Shown here piece after piece: positions 44,806-53,775 of a stretch of DNA of 64,000 nucleotides (the first letter of the stretch is position 1; each line of letters begins with the position of its first letter). Both the position numbers and the translations under genes were made by a program. The notes below the pieces were generated by a model. The model was not told the DNA's origin, did no database searches, and saw nothing but the letters and a program-made list of their open reading frames with translations. Location of the stretch: contig NC_017585.1 of assembly GCF_000240165.1 (NCBI RefSeq), forward strand, positions 1,302,001 to 1,366,000. Direction: 5' to 3'. This DNA is from Streptantibioticus cattleyicolor NRRL 8057 = DSM 46488 (lineage in GTDB: Bacteria; Actinomycetota; Actinomycetes; Streptomycetales; Streptomycetaceae).

Positions 44806-45993
44806 TCACGCCGGGCGCTCGCCGCGGCCGACCGTGGCCGGGACGCGGTGGTCCGCGCTCTCGGGCCGGGGCCGCTCGCGCGGGTCGCGGTGGATCGGGG
44901 AGTCGGAACCGGTCAGCGGCAGACCCGTCCCGCCCTCGCGGGCCGCGACGATCTCGGCCGCGATGGACAGGGCGGTCTCCTCCGGGGTACGCGCGCCGAG
45001 GTCGAGCCCGATCGGCGAACGCAGCCGGGCGAGTTGGGCCTCGGTCACCCCGGCCTCGCGGAGCCTGCGCTCGCGGTCCTCGTGGGTGCGGCGCGACCCC
45101 ATCGCCCCGACGAACGCGACCGGCAGCCGCAACGCCTCGACCAGCAACGGCACGTCGAACTTGGCGTCGTGGGTGAGCACGCACACCACCGTGCGGCCGT
45201 CGGTGCGGGTACGCCGCAGATAACGGTGGGGCCACTCCACCACGATCTCGTCGGCCTCCGGGAAACGGGCCCGGGTGGCGAAGACCGGACGGGCGTCGCA
45301 GACGGTCACGTGGTAGCCGAGGAACGCACCCACCCGCACCAGCGCCGCCGCGAAGTCGATCGCCCCGAAGACGATCATGCGGGGCGGCGGCAGACTCGAC
45401 TCGACGAACACCGTCAGCGCGGCGTCGCAGTACGAACCGTCCTCCGCGATGTCGAAGACACCGGTGCGGCCCGCCTCCAGCATCGCCCGGGCCCGCCCCG
45501 CGACCGCCCCGTCCAGCTCCGCGGCCACGCCGAAGCCGCCCTCGGCCGAACCGTCGGGGCGTACCAGCAGCGCCCGGCCCAGCAGATGCTCCGGGCCCGC
45601 GGCCACCCGGACGAGGGCCGCAGCCTCACCCCGGGCAGCCGCCGCCACGGCCGCCGCGAACACCGCGCGGTCGGCGGCGTCCGCACGCACCGGGGTGACC
45701 AGGACGTCCACCTCCCCGCCGCAGGTCAGCCCGACCGCGAAGGCGTCCTCCGCGCTGTAGCCGAAGCGTTCGCGCACCACCGTGCCGTCCTGGAGCGCCT
45801 GGACGCACAGCTCGTACACGGCCCCCTCCACGCAGCCGCCGGAGACCGAGCCGACGGCCTCGCCGCGGTCGTCCACGGCGAGGGCGGCGCCGGGGCCGCG
45901 CGGCGCGCTGCCGCCGACCGTCACCACGGTGGCGACGGCGAAGTCCCGGCCCTGCTCGACCCATCGGTTCAACTCGTCGGCGATGTCCAGCAT
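44806..45993 (-). CDS. XdhC/CoxI family molybdenum cofactor maturation protein
   Basis: 395 residues. N-terminal XdhC_CoxI domain: TVGGSAPRGPGAALAVDDRGEAVGSVSGGCVEGAVYE; C-terminal XdhC Rossmann domain: RMIVFGAIDFAAALVRVGAFLGYHVTVCDARPVF and VGAMGSRRTHEDR, with SPIGLDLGARTPEE near the end. XdhC binds and protects the molybdenum cofactor and supports its sulphuration before insertion. It is the last gene of the hydroxylase operon, 62 bases after the large subunit gene, and would activate that enzyme. Confidence 0.9.
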   Translation of the reverse strand: MLDIADELNRWVEQGRDFAVATVVTVGGSAPRGPGAALAVDDRGEAVGSVSGGCVEGAVYELCVQALQDGTVVRERFGYSAEDAFAVGLTCGGEVDVLVTPVRADAADRAVFAAAVAAAARGEAAALVRVAAGPEHLLGRALLVRPDGSAEGGFGVAAELDGAVAGRARAMLEAGRTGVFDIAEDGSYCDAALTVFVESSLPPPRMIVFGAIDFAAALVRVGAFLGYHVTVCDARPVFATRARFPEADEIVVEWPHRYLRRTRTDGRTVVCVLTHDAKFDVPLLVEALRLPVAFVGAMGSRRTHEDRERRLREAGVTEAQLARLRSPIGLDLGARTPEETALSIAAEIVAAREGGTGLPLTGSDSPIHRDPRERPRPESADHRVPATVGRGERPA

Positions 45994-46054
45994 CTCGAAT
46001 CTCCTGTGGCCGTGCGGGGCCGGAAAACGGTGCGCGAACGGACGGCGGCGCGGG

Positions 46055-48184
46055 TCAGGCGTTCCGGGCCGCCGCCAGGACCCGGTCGGGACGGATCGGC
46101 AGGTGCCGGTGGCGTACCCCGGTCGCGTGCCAGACCGCGTTGGCGACGGCCGCCGCGGCCCCCACGATCCCGATCTCGCCCACGCCCTTCAGGCCGATCG
46201 GGTCGTCCTCGTCCGGGTCGTCCACCCAGTCCGCCTCGACGACGGGTACGTCGGCGTGCGCGGCGATGTGGTATCCGGCGAGGTCGGGGCCGACATGGGC
46301 GCCGGAGGTACGGTCCCGTACCGCCTCCTCGTGCAGGGCCATGGACAGGCCCCAGATCATCCCGCCGACGAGCTGGCTGCGCGCGGTGAGCGGGTTGACG
46401 ATCCGGCCGGCGGCGAAGATGCCCAGCATCCGGCGGACCCGGACCTCGCCGGTGGTGACGTCCACGGCGACCTCGGCGAACTGCGCGCCGAAGGAGTGGC
46501 GTTCCTTCTGCGACAGCGCGGCGACCGCCTCGGTGGTGTCGGCCCGGGCGGTGATGCCCTGCGGCGGGATGTCACCGCCCAGGTCGAGCCGGTCCCGCAG
46601 TTCGCGCACCGCGGTGCGCACCGCCCACGCCCACGAACGGGTGCCCATCGAACCGCCGGCCACCATCGCCTGTCCGAAGTCGCTGTCGGCGATGCGCATC
46701 CGGATGCGTTCCGGCGCCACCCCGAGCGCGTCGGCGGCGACCAGGGTCAGCGCGGTGCGGGCCCCGGTGCCGACGTCGGCGGCGGTGATCCGGACCGTGA
46801 AGGTGCCGTCCGGCTCCGCCGTCATGGCCGCCGTGGAGGGGGCGACCCCGGAGGGGAACGAGGCGGCGGCGGTGCCGGTGCCCAGCAGCCAGCGCCCCTC
46901 GCGGCGCACCCCCGGGCGCGGGTCCCGGTCGGCCCAGCCGAACCTGCGGGCGCCCTCCTCGAAGCAGGCGAGCACGTTGCGGCTGCTGAACGGCAGACCG
47001 GAGACGGGGCCCGCCTGCGGTTCGTTGCGGGCGCGCAGCGCCACGGGGTCCACGCCGCACTTCTCGGCGAGTTCGTCGAGCGCGCACTCGACCGCGAACG
47101 AGCCGGGGGCCTCGCCCGGGCCCCGCACCCAGGTCGGGGTGGGCACGTCGAGGCGGACGACCCGGTTGACGGTGTGGTGCGCGTCGGCGTCGTACATGGT
47201 GCGCCCGACCGAGGCGCTCTGCTCGACGAACTCGTGGATGGTGGACGTCTGGTTGAGCGCCTGGTGGTCGAAGACGCGCAGGCGTCCGTCGCGATCGGCG
47301 CCGAGCCGGACGCGGTGCGCCGTGGGGCTCCGATAGCCGACCAGCGAGAACATCTGACGCCGCGTCAGGGCGACCCGGACCGGGCGTTGCAGAACGGTCG
47401 CCGCCATCACGGCGCACACCTGGTGCGGACGGATCCCCTTGGAACCGAAGGCACCGCCGACGTGTTCGGAACGCACCCGCACCGACGCCACGTCGAGGGA
47501 GAAGAGCTTCGCCAGCTCCTCCGCGACCCACCTGCTGCCCTGGTTGGAGTCGAGGATCTCCAGCCGGCCGCCGTCCCAGTGCGCCAGCGCCGCGTGCGGC
47601 TCCATCATGGCGTGGTGTTCTTCCGGGGTGGTGTACTCGGCGTCCACCACGGCGGCGGAGGCGGCGAGAGAGGCCTCCAGGTCGCCCTTGGTGGTCTCGG
47701 CGGGCATCCGCGGGTTGCCCTCGGGGGTGTACACCCCCGGCCGCCCGGCGGAGAACGCCACGTCGGGCGCCTCCTCGTCGTACCGCACCACCAGCGCCTC
47801 GGCGGCCTCCCTGGCCTGCTCCGGGGTCTCGGCGACGACCAGCGCCACCGGCCACCCCGCGAACGGCACCCGGTCGTGCTGGAAGACCGCGACGGTCGGA
47901 TCGGGCTTGCCCAGCAGGCCGACGTAGTCCGCGTCGACCCGCGGCGCGTTGCCGTGGTGGAGCACGGCCAGCACGCCGGGCATCTGGAGGACGGGGCCGG
48001 ACTCCACGGCACGCACCCGGCCCCGGGCGACGGTGGAGAGCACCAGCCAGCCGTGGGCGAGGTCGGCCGCGGGGAAGTCGGCGGCGTAACGGGCCGCCCC
48101 GGTGACCTTCTCCCGGCCCTCCACCCGGCGGTACGACGTGCCCAGCGCCCCGGTGGCACCGGCGGTCTTCGTGGGTGTGGTCAT
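46055..48184 (-). CDS. Molybdopterin-binding large subunit of a PaoABC/xanthine dehydrogenase-type hydroxylase
   Basis: 709 residues, typical of the PaoC/YagR subgroup. The N-terminal SYRRVEGREKVTGAARYAADFP begins the Ald_Xan_dh_C domain. The Moco domain has VRVRSEHVGGAFGSKG, VRGPGEAPGSFAVECALDEL and, near the C-terminus, LKGVGEIGIVGAAAAVANAVW with the catalytic Glu. No signal peptide. It hydroxylates an aldehyde or N-heterocycle at the Mo centre. The start at 48184 overlaps the FAD subunit stop (48181). The substrate cannot be read from sequence. Confidence 0.92.
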   Translation of the reverse strand: MTTPTKTAGATGALGTSYRRVEGREKVTGAARYAADFPAADLAHGWLVLSTVARGRVRAVESGPVLQMPGVLAVLHHGNAPRVDADYVGLLGKPDPTVAVFQHDRVPFAGWPVALVVAETPEQAREAAEALVVRYDEEAPDVAFSAGRPGVYTPEGNPRMPAETTKGDLEASLAASAAVVDAEYTTPEEHHAMMEPHAALAHWDGGRLEILDSNQGSRWVAEELAKLFSLDVASVRVRSEHVGGAFGSKGIRPHQVCAVMAATVLQRPVRVALTRRQMFSLVGYRSPTAHRVRLGADRDGRLRVFDHQALNQTSTIHEFVEQSASVGRTMYDADAHHTVNRVVRLDVPTPTWVRGPGEAPGSFAVECALDELAEKCGVDPVALRARNEPQAGPVSGLPFSSRNVLACFEEGARRFGWADRDPRPGVRREGRWLLGTGTAAASFPSGVAPSTAAMTAEPDGTFTVRITAADVGTGARTALTLVAADALGVAPERIRMRIADSDFGQAMVAGGSMGTRSWAWAVRTAVRELRDRLDLGGDIPPQGITARADTTEAVAALSQKERHSFGAQFAEVAVDVTTGEVRVRRMLGIFAAGRIVNPLTARSQLVGGMIWGLSMALHEEAVRDRTSGAHVGPDLAGYHIAAHADVPVVEADWVDDPDEDDPIGLKGVGEIGIVGAAAAVANAVWHATGVRHRHLPIRPDRVLAAARNA

Positions 48185-49173
48185 CGGCCGGCCTCCTCGG
48201 CGAGTTCGGTCAGGACGGCGACGACGAGGTTGCGCATCAGCGTCACCTTGTATCCGTTGTCGGGCAGCGGCCGGGCGGCGGCCAGTTCGGTGTCGGCCGC
48301 GGCGGCGAACGCCTCGGCGGTCGCCGGGCCGCCGGTGAGCACCCGTTCGGCCTCCGCCGCCCGCCACGGCCGGGAGGCGACCGCGCCGAACGCGAGGCGG
48401 ACGTCGGCCACCACCCCGTCCCGCACCGTCAGGGCGGCGGCCACCGAACCGATGCCGAAGGCGTACGACGCCCGCTCGCGCACCTTGCGGTAACGGGAGA
48501 CGGCGGCGACCGGGGCCGGCGGCAGGGTGACCCCGGTGATCAGGGCGCCCGGCGGCAGCGCGGTCTCCAGATGCGGGGTGTCGCCCACCGGCAGGTAGAA
48601 GTCCCGCAGCGCCAACTCGCCCGCGCCGTCGGCGGTTTCGTAACCGATGACGGCGTCGAACGCGGCGAGCGTGACCGCCATGTCCGAGGGGTGGACCGCC
48701 ACGCACGCCGTGGAGGCGCCCAGGATCGCGTGGTTGCGGTGTTCGCCGGTGATCGCCGGGCAGCCGCTGCCGGGGAGCCGCTTGTTGCACGGCCGCGCCA
48801 CGTCCGTGAAGTAGCCGCAGCGGGTGCGCTGGAGCAGGTTGCCGCCGACGGTGGCCATGTTGCGCAACTGGCCGGAGGCGCCGGCCAGTACGGCCTGGGC
48901 CAGCGCCGGGTAGCGGCGGCGCACCTCGGGGTGGGCCGCCAGGTCGCTGTTGGTGACCGTCGCGCCGATGCGCAGGCCCCCGTCGCCGGTGACCTCGATC
49001 CGGTCCAGGGGCAGGTGGCGTACGTCGATGAGCAGACCGGGCCGTTCCACCCCGGCCTTCATCAGGTCGACGAGGTTGGTGCCGCCGCCGAGGAAACGCG
49101 CCTCGGGGTCGCCGTCGAGCACGGCGACCGCGTCGGCGACGTCGTACACCCGCTGGTAGCCGAACTCCTTCAC
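48181..49173 (-). CDS. FAD-binding subunit with extra Cys cluster (PaoB/YagS-like)
   Basis: 330 residues from GTG 49173, which overlaps the 2Fe-2S gene's stop. FAD loops FLGGGTNLVDLMKAG and NMATVGGNLLQRTRCGYF. The insertion RTRCGYFTDVARPCNKRLPG and SGCPAITG supplies the Cys residues that, in E. coli PaoB, hold a [4Fe-4S] cluster not found in xanthine dehydrogenases. This places the enzyme in the PaoABC aldehyde oxidase class. The C-terminal CO_deh_flav_C domain includes FGAVASRPWRAAEAE. Confidence 0.92.
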   Translation of the reverse strand: MKEFGYQRVYDVADAVAVLDGDPEARFLGGGTNLVDLMKAGVERPGLLIDVRHLPLDRIEVTGDGGLRIGATVTNSDLAAHPEVRRRYPALAQAVLAGASGQLRNMATVGGNLLQRTRCGYFTDVARPCNKRLPGSGCPAITGEHRNHAILGASTACVAVHPSDMAVTLAAFDAVIGYETADGAGELALRDFYLPVGDTPHLETALPPGALITGVTLPPAPVAAVSRYRKVRERASYAFGIGSVAAALTVRDGVVADVRLAFGAVASRPWRAAEAERVLTGGPATAEAFAAAADTELAAARPLPDNGYKVTLMRNLVVAVLTELAEEAGR

Positions 49174-49730
49174 GCCGCCCCCTCGTTCGTGGTCCGCGCG
49201 CCGGTCTCCGCCGCGGCGCGGGCGACCGCGCGCACGATCGACACGTACGCGCCGCAGCGGCACAGGTTGCCGCTCATCCGCTCCCTGATCTCCTCGGCGG
49301 TCAGCGGTGGCGGCCCCGCTTCCGGGCGTACGTCGGCGGTGGCGGCGCTCGGCCATCCCGCCGCGTGCTCCTCGATCACCGCGATCGCCGAGCAGATCTG
49401 GCCCGGGGTGCAGTAGCCGCACTGGTAGCCGTCGAGGTCGAGGAAGGCCTCCTGCACCGGGTGGAGCCGGTCCCCCTCGGCGACGCCCTCGATGGTGGTG
49501 ATCTCCTGTCCTTCGGCGGCCACCGCGAGGTGCAGGCAGGAAAGGGAGCGGCGGCCGTCGAGCAGCACCGTGCAGGCACCGCACTGCCCCTGGTCGCACC
49601 CCTTCTTGGTGCCGGTCAGGTCGAGCCGCTCGCGCAGCGCGTCGAGCAGGGTGGTGCGGTGGTCGACCGGCAGCGTGTGTTTCTCGCCGTTGACGTTGAG
49701 CGTGATGACGCCGGCCGTCGATCGGGCCAT
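49170..49730 (-). CDS. [2Fe-2S] subunit of the PaoABC-like hydroxylase
   Basis: 186 residues from ATG 49730; the open frame extends to 49970 but that part is unconserved. The first cluster has GCDQGQCGACTVLLDG with SCL downstream; the second has YQCGYCTPGQI and NLCRCGAY. It transfers electrons from the Mo centre to the FAD. First gene of the four-gene operon; unlike E. coli PaoA it shows no Tat signal, so the enzyme is cytoplasmic. Confidence 0.93.
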   Translation of the reverse strand: MARSTAGVITLNVNGEKHTLPVDHRTTLLDALRERLDLTGTKKGCDQGQCGACTVLLDGRRSLSCLHLAVAAEGQEITTIEGVAEGDRLHPVQEAFLDLDGYQCGYCTPGQICSAIAVIEEHAAGWPSAATADVRPEAGPPPLTAEEIRERMSGNLCRCGAYVSIVRAVARAAAETGARTTNEGAA

Positions 49731-50001
49731 GCTCAGCCTTCTTTCACGTGTCTGGTGCGCTGCCGGTGCCAGGGCCCCGGCACCGGCGTGGTGGACCGGG
49801 GGCCGGGACGCCGGCGCCGCCCGGGAAAGGGGTGGTGGCCGGAGGGTCCCGGCGGTTCCGGAGGGGTGGAGCTGGACGTTGTGGTCGTATGGCGTGCGTG
49901 CGGTGCCGGCCCGCCCGTCGCGGACGCGCCGGTGGCCGACCGGGTACGGGCGGCCCCGCGGGTCCCGCACCGGTCGCGCCGACCGCTATGGTGAGCGCAA
50001 G

Positions 50002-50015
50002 CGGACAGCTGTCCG
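50002..50015. promoter_or_regulatory. TetR operator 1 (14-base perfect palindrome)
   Basis: CGGACAGCTGTCCG. The same core as operator 2; centres are 33 bases apart, about three helical turns, so dimers would sit on one face of the DNA. Upstream of the TetR gene and facing the hydroxylase operon. Confidence 0.75.
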
Positions 50016-50032
50016 ATCTATCCTGGGAACTT

Positions 50033-50050
50033 ACCGGACAGCTGTCCGGT
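50033..50050. promoter_or_regulatory. TetR operator 2 (18-base perfect palindrome)
   Basis: ACCGGACAGCTGTCCGGT, the longer and probably stronger of the two sites, 41 bases before the TetR start. Its position, straddling the expected TetR promoter, suggests autorepression. Confidence 0.8.
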
Positions 50051-50090
50051 CAGCAAGGGCGATTCCGGCGCGACCCCGGGAGGAGGACGA

Positions 50091-50693
50091 GTGCAGGACA
50101 GGAAGGACACCCAACTGCGCTCGGACGCGCAGCGGAACCGTGAACGCATCCTGGCCGTGGCCCTGACCGAGCTGACCCGCTCCGCCGACGTGCCGCTCAG
50201 CCTCATCGCGAAGAAGGCCGGCGTCGGCCAGGGCACGTTCTACCGCAACTTCCCCAACCGCGAAGCCCTGGTGCTGGAGGTCTACCGCCACGAGGTCCAG
50301 CAGGTCCACGACGTCGCCGTCCACCTGCTCGCCACCCGCCCGCCCGACCTCGCGCTGCGCGAGTGGATGGACCGCCTCGCCCAGTACGCCATGGCCAAGG
50401 TCGGCCTCGCCGAGGCGATGCGCAAGGCCGCCAGCGCCCCCGGCGCCTTCGGACGGGTCGGCCGCGGACCGCTGACCAGCGCCGTCGAACTGCTGCTCGG
50501 CGCCAACGAGGAGGCCGGCACCATCCGCCCTGGGGTCACCGCCGACGACTTCATGCTCGCCATCGCCGGCCTGTGGCAGATCGACCCGCGCGGAGACTGG
50601 CAGCCGCGCGCCCGGCGCCTGCTCGACCTGGTGATGGACGGACTGCGGGCCGGCGCCCCGGGCGGTGACGGAGAAGTTCACCGTCACGGGTAG
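50091..50693 (+). CDS. TetR/AcrR family repressor, probable regulator of the hydroxylase operon
   Basis: 200 residues. GTG 50091 follows GGGAGGAGGACG. HTH: NRERILAVALTELTRSADVPLSLIAKKAGVGQGTFYRNFPNREALVLEVYRHE. The C-terminal domain (LALREWMDRLAQYAMAKVGLAEAMRKA, WQIDPRGDWQPRARRLLDLVMDGL) is the TetR_C type often linked to oxidoreductase genes. Two palindromes with the core CGGACAGCTGTCCG lie directly upstream in the region shared with the hydroxylase operon. The inducer may be that enzyme's substrate or a similar xenobiotic. Confidence 0.9.
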   Translation: MQDRKDTQLRSDAQRNRERILAVALTELTRSADVPLSLIAKKAGVGQGTFYRNFPNREALVLEVYRHEVQQVHDVAVHLLATRPPDLALREWMDRLAQYAMAKVGLAEAMRKAASAPGAFGRVGRGPLTSAVELLLGANEEAGTIRPGVTADDFMLAIAGLWQIDPRGDWQPRARRLLDLVMDGLRAGAPGGDGEVHRHG

Positions 50694-50792
50694 TGTTCGC
50701 GGTTTCCGTCCCCTCCCCGCCCGGTCGCCGGTGCATCCTGCTGGTAGGGGGCCGCGATCCGGTGGGCTCTACGGGGAGGAGGGAGAGCGCTC

Positions 50793-51365
50793 GTGCGCGC
50801 TGTGGTCAATGTCCACGCCAGACCGCTGCCGGTGCCTGCGGCGCGGGTCGGGGCGTTGCTCGACACGCTCGGCGGTCCGGACGACCGGCTGTGGGCGCAC
50901 CGTTGGTGGCCGCCGGTCTGGTTCGACCGGCCCCTGTCGACCGGGGCCAGGGGCGGTCACGGTCCGGTGCGCTACACCGTCAGCCATTACGTGCCCGGCC
51001 GGTGGGTACGGCTGGGTTTCACCGGTCCGCGCGGGTTCTCCGGCTTCTGCGAGTTCACCGTCGAACCCGACGGGCCCGGGCGCACCGTGCTGCGCAACAC
51101 CCTGGTGCTGCGCCCGCACGGGGTGAGCTGGACGGCCTGGCCGCTGTTCTTCCGCCCGATGCACGACGCCGCCCTGGAGGACGCCCTCGACCGCGTCGAG
51201 TCGGCACTGACCGGACGCGTCGCCCGGGCCCCGCGGTGGAGCGGGTACGTACGGCTGCTGCGCGCCCTCTGCCGGCCGTTCGCGGGGCGCTGGAACGTCC
51301 GGGGGTTCGCGGTCCCGCCGGACGGGGTCCACGCCATGGCCGCCGGGGAGGGCCGGACGCGGTAG
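50793..51365 (+). CDS. SRPBCC-like hypothetical protein
   Basis: 190 residues. GTG 50793 has GGGAGGAGGGAG upstream. RWWPPVWFDRPLSTGARGGHGPVRYTVSHYVPGRWVRLGFTGPRGFSGFCEFTVEPDGPGRTVLRNTL has the alternating beta pattern of START/SRPBCC ligand-binding folds, and the end is helical (HDAALEDALDRVESAL). No catalytic residues are known. It follows the TetR gene by 100 bases on the same strand and converges on another TetR gene. Confidence 0.65.
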   Translation: MRAVVNVHARPLPVPAARVGALLDTLGGPDDRLWAHRWWPPVWFDRPLSTGARGGHGPVRYTVSHYVPGRWVRLGFTGPRGFSGFCEFTVEPDGPGRTVLRNTLVLRPHGVSWTAWPLFFRPMHDAALEDALDRVESALTGRVARAPRWSGYVRLLRALCRPFAGRWNVRGFAVPPDGVHAMAAGEGRTR

Positions 51366-51372
51366 CCGGCGA

Positions 51373-51954
51373 CTACGGCCGGTCCACGCCCGGCTCCCGG
51401 GCCGGCAGCCCCCGCAACAGGGTGTCGAGGAACAGCTCGAAGCGCGGGGCGCCGTGACCGAGGTCGAGCGGGTTCTCCTGGGCGGCGAGCCAGCTGACGA
51501 CGGAGGTGATGAAGATGTACCAGCTCTGCTCGGCCAGTCCGGGGCCGACCCCGGCGTTGGTGAAGGCGGTGACGACCTCGTGCCGGAGCCGTCCGAAGGA
51601 GTGCGAGGTGTGGCGGTGCGGCCGAGCGGTGCGGGTCGCGTAGCCGGGTACCGCGAGGAACTGGTCGTGCATGGCCCACCCGACCCGCGCGAGCCACGGC
51701 CGCCAGTCCTGGCCGGGCGGACCGTCGGGGGGCAGGATCCGCTTGACGATCACTTCGCTGACCAGGTCGAGGAGTTGGTCCCGGTCCTTCACCCAGCGGT
51801 ACAGCGCGCCGTGGGTGACCCCGAGCCGGGCGGCCAGCTCCCGCATGGTCAGCGTGTCGAGGTTCCCGGCCGACAACGCGGCCTCGACGATGCGTTCACG
51901 GTTGATCCGCGCGGGGCGTCCCGGGCGCTGTCGGCTCGTCGCGGCTTCGGCCAT
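51373..51954 (-). CDS. TetR/AcrR family regulator
   Basis: 193 residues. HTH: RINRERIVEAALSAGNLDTLTMRELAARLGVTHGALYRWVKDRDQLLDLVSEVI. The C-terminal ligand domain includes AMHDQFLAVPGYATRTARPHRHTSHSFGRLRHEVV; its His residues are notable beside a metal-exporter gene. It is downstream of that CDF gene on the same strand, 31 bases away, so it could regulate it, though the ligand is unknown. Confidence 0.87.
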   Translation of the reverse strand: MAEAATSRQRPGRPARINRERIVEAALSAGNLDTLTMRELAARLGVTHGALYRWVKDRDQLLDLVSEVIVKRILPPDGPPGQDWRPWLARVGWAMHDQFLAVPGYATRTARPHRHTSHSFGRLRHEVVTAFTNAGVGPGLAEQSWYIFITSVVSWLAAQENPLDLGHGAPRFELFLDTLLRGLPAREPGVDRP

Positions 51955-51985
51955 GACCAGGACTTTACGACCTCGCCGGCCCCCG

Positions 51986-53083
51986 TCACCCCGGCGACCC
52001 CCGGCCGGCGGCGTGGTGGGCCAGGACGGCGTGCGGGTCGGAGCCGTCGGCGGGGTGGTCGGTGTGGACGGTGGCGGCGGTCAGGCGGGGCACGGCGTGG
52101 ATGAGGGCGTGCTCCGCGGCGACCGCGAGGGAGTGGGCCTGGACGACGGTGAGGTGCGGCGCGACGACGATCTCGGCTTCGGCCCGCAGGGCGTGCCCGA
52201 TCCACCGCATCCGGACCCGGCCCACGTCCAGCACACCGGCCACGCCCCGCAACGCCCGCTCGGCGGTGTCGACCAGCTCCGGGTCGACCGAGTCCATCAG
52301 CCGCCGGTAGACCTCGCGCGCGGCGTCCTTGAGGACCATCGCGATCGCCACCGTGATCAGCAGGCCGACCACCGGATCGGCCCAGCGCACACCGGCCCCG
52401 GCACCCCCGGCGCCGAGCAGGACGGCCAGCGAGGCCAACCCGTCGCTGCGGGCGTGCAGGCCGTCGGCGACCAGCGCCGCCGAACCGATCCGCCGGCCGG
52501 TGCGGATCCGGTACCGCGCCACCCACTCGTTCCCGGCGCACCCCACGACCGCCGCCGCCGCGACCGCCCACAGATGCGTGACCTCCCGGGGACGCAGCAG
52601 ACGGTCGACGGCCCCGTACACGGCCGGCACCGCCGACACCGCGATCACCACCACGACCGCGATCCCGGCCAGGTCCTCCGCCCTGCCGTACCCGTAGGTG
52701 TAACGGCGGTCGGCCGCCCGCCGTCCGAGCAGGAACGCGACGGCCAATGGCACGGCGGTCAGCGCGTCGGCCGCGTTGTGGACGGCGTCACCCAGCAGCG
52801 CCACCGACCCCGACAACGCCACGATCACACCCTGCGCGACGGCGGTCGCCCCCAGCACCCCGAGTGACAGCCACAACGTACGCATGCCGACGCGGGAGGT
52901 CTCCATCGCCGCGTCGACCTTGTCCACGGTGCGGTGGCTGTGCGGGGTCACCAGGTGCGCGATCCGGTGCCGCACCCGCCGCCACCGTCCGCCGTGCCGG
53001 TGTCCGGATCCGTGCCCTGGCCCGTGGTGGCCGTGGGCCGCGTCGTGCGTGGAGGAGTGGTCGCCTGCCATGGCGTCCACCAT
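51986..53083 (-). CDS. Cation diffusion facilitator (CDF) metal exporter
   Basis: 365 residues. The His-rich N-terminal tail (HDAAHGHHGPGHGSGHRHGG) is typical of zinc-type members. Six TM helices follow. The metal site motifs are DAVHNAADALTAVPLAVAF (HxxxD in TM2) and ADGLHARSDGLASLAVLLG (HxxxD in TM5). The C-terminal cytoplasmic domain (DSVDPELVDTAERALRGVAGVLDVGRVRMR) is the metallochaperone-like dimer domain. It exports Zn or related divalent ions in exchange for protons. ATG 53071 is an alternative start. Confidence 0.9.
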   Translation of the reverse strand: MVDAMAGDHSSTHDAAHGHHGPGHGSGHRHGGRWRRVRHRIAHLVTPHSHRTVDKVDAAMETSRVGMRTLWLSLGVLGATAVAQGVIVALSGSVALLGDAVHNAADALTAVPLAVAFLLGRRAADRRYTYGYGRAEDLAGIAVVVVIAVSAVPAVYGAVDRLLRPREVTHLWAVAAAAVVGCAGNEWVARYRIRTGRRIGSAALVADGLHARSDGLASLAVLLGAGGAGAGVRWADPVVGLLITVAIAMVLKDAAREVYRRLMDSVDPELVDTAERALRGVAGVLDVGRVRMRWIGHALRAEAEIVVAPHLTVVQAHSLAVAAEHALIHAVPRLTAATVHTDHPADGSDPHAVLAHHAAGRGSPG

Positions 53084-53271
53084 GGCACGGGACGACGATC
53101 GCGGCTATAACGGTCATACCGCCCACAAGTAGGTGAGAAGCGTTGGCAGTTGCGGCCGACGCGCCGCCGCCCGGCCGTGTTGACCTTCGAGTTGGTCGAA
53201 GCCCGATGCTTCCGCCGGTGCCGCCGGTGCCCGACCCCGGCACCTCACCCGACCGGGACGAGGAGGAACCC

Positions 53272-53775
53272 ATGACCGCCGACCCCACCATGGACGCCAT
53301 CGGCCGAGCCGTCGCCGAGGGGCGGGCCGGTGACGCCGCCTCGGCCCGCCGCCAACTCCTGGAACTGTGGGCCGAGACCGGGGTCACCGGCGACCCACTG
53401 CACCGCTGCACCCTCGCGCACCACCTGGCGGACTTCTACCCGCACCCCGCCCGGGCCCTGGTGTGGGACGTCCGCGCGCTGGACGCCGCCGACGCGGTGA
53501 CCGACCAACGCGTCCAGGCACACCACGCCGGCCTGCGCATCGCCGGCTTCTCCCCGTCCCTCCACCTCAACCTCGCCGACGACCACCGCCGGCTCGGCTC
53601 CTTCGACGCCGCCGCCGAACACGTCGAGGCGGCCGAAGCGCACGCCCCGGCCTTCCCCCGGGCCCGTACGGCGACGCGATCCGCACCGCCGTACGGGAGG
53701 TGGCCGAGGCCATCACCCGGCGCGACACCGCCGCACGGGCCTCCGCCCCCGGCCCCGCCTGACGGCCCCTACTGA
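53272..53775 (+). CDS. TPR-repeat protein with a C-terminal frameshift
   Basis: ATG 53272 follows GAGGAGGAA. The protein matches a short actinomycete TPR family: RCTLAHHLADFYPHPARALVWDVRALDAAD, SLHLNLADDHRRLGSFDAAAEHVEAAEAHAP. At the five Cs at 53658-53662 the conserved sequence moves to another frame, where PPGPYGDAIRTAVREVAEAITRR continues to a stop at 53762; the frame as written instead adds a Pro-rich tail to 53775. The intact version would have about 163 residues. The break may be a mutation or a sequencing indel. Confidence 0.7.
   Translation: MTADPTMDAIGRAVAEGRAGDAASARRQLLELWAETGVTGDPLHRCTLAHHLADFYPHPARALVWDVRALDAADAVTDQRVQAHHAGLRIAGFSPSLHLNLADDHRRLGSFDAAAEHVEAAEAHAPAFPRARTATRSAPPYGRWPRPSPGATPPHGPPPPAPPDGPY

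Larger units (their letters stand above)
49731..50090. other. Divergent control region between the hydroxylase operon and its TetR gene
   Basis: No gene. Holds the promoters of both units and two palindromic operators near its right end (listed separately). 49780-49900 is GC-rich and otherwise featureless; TATCCTGGGAACTTACC lies between the operators and may contain the TetR gene's promoter. Confidence 0.5.
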
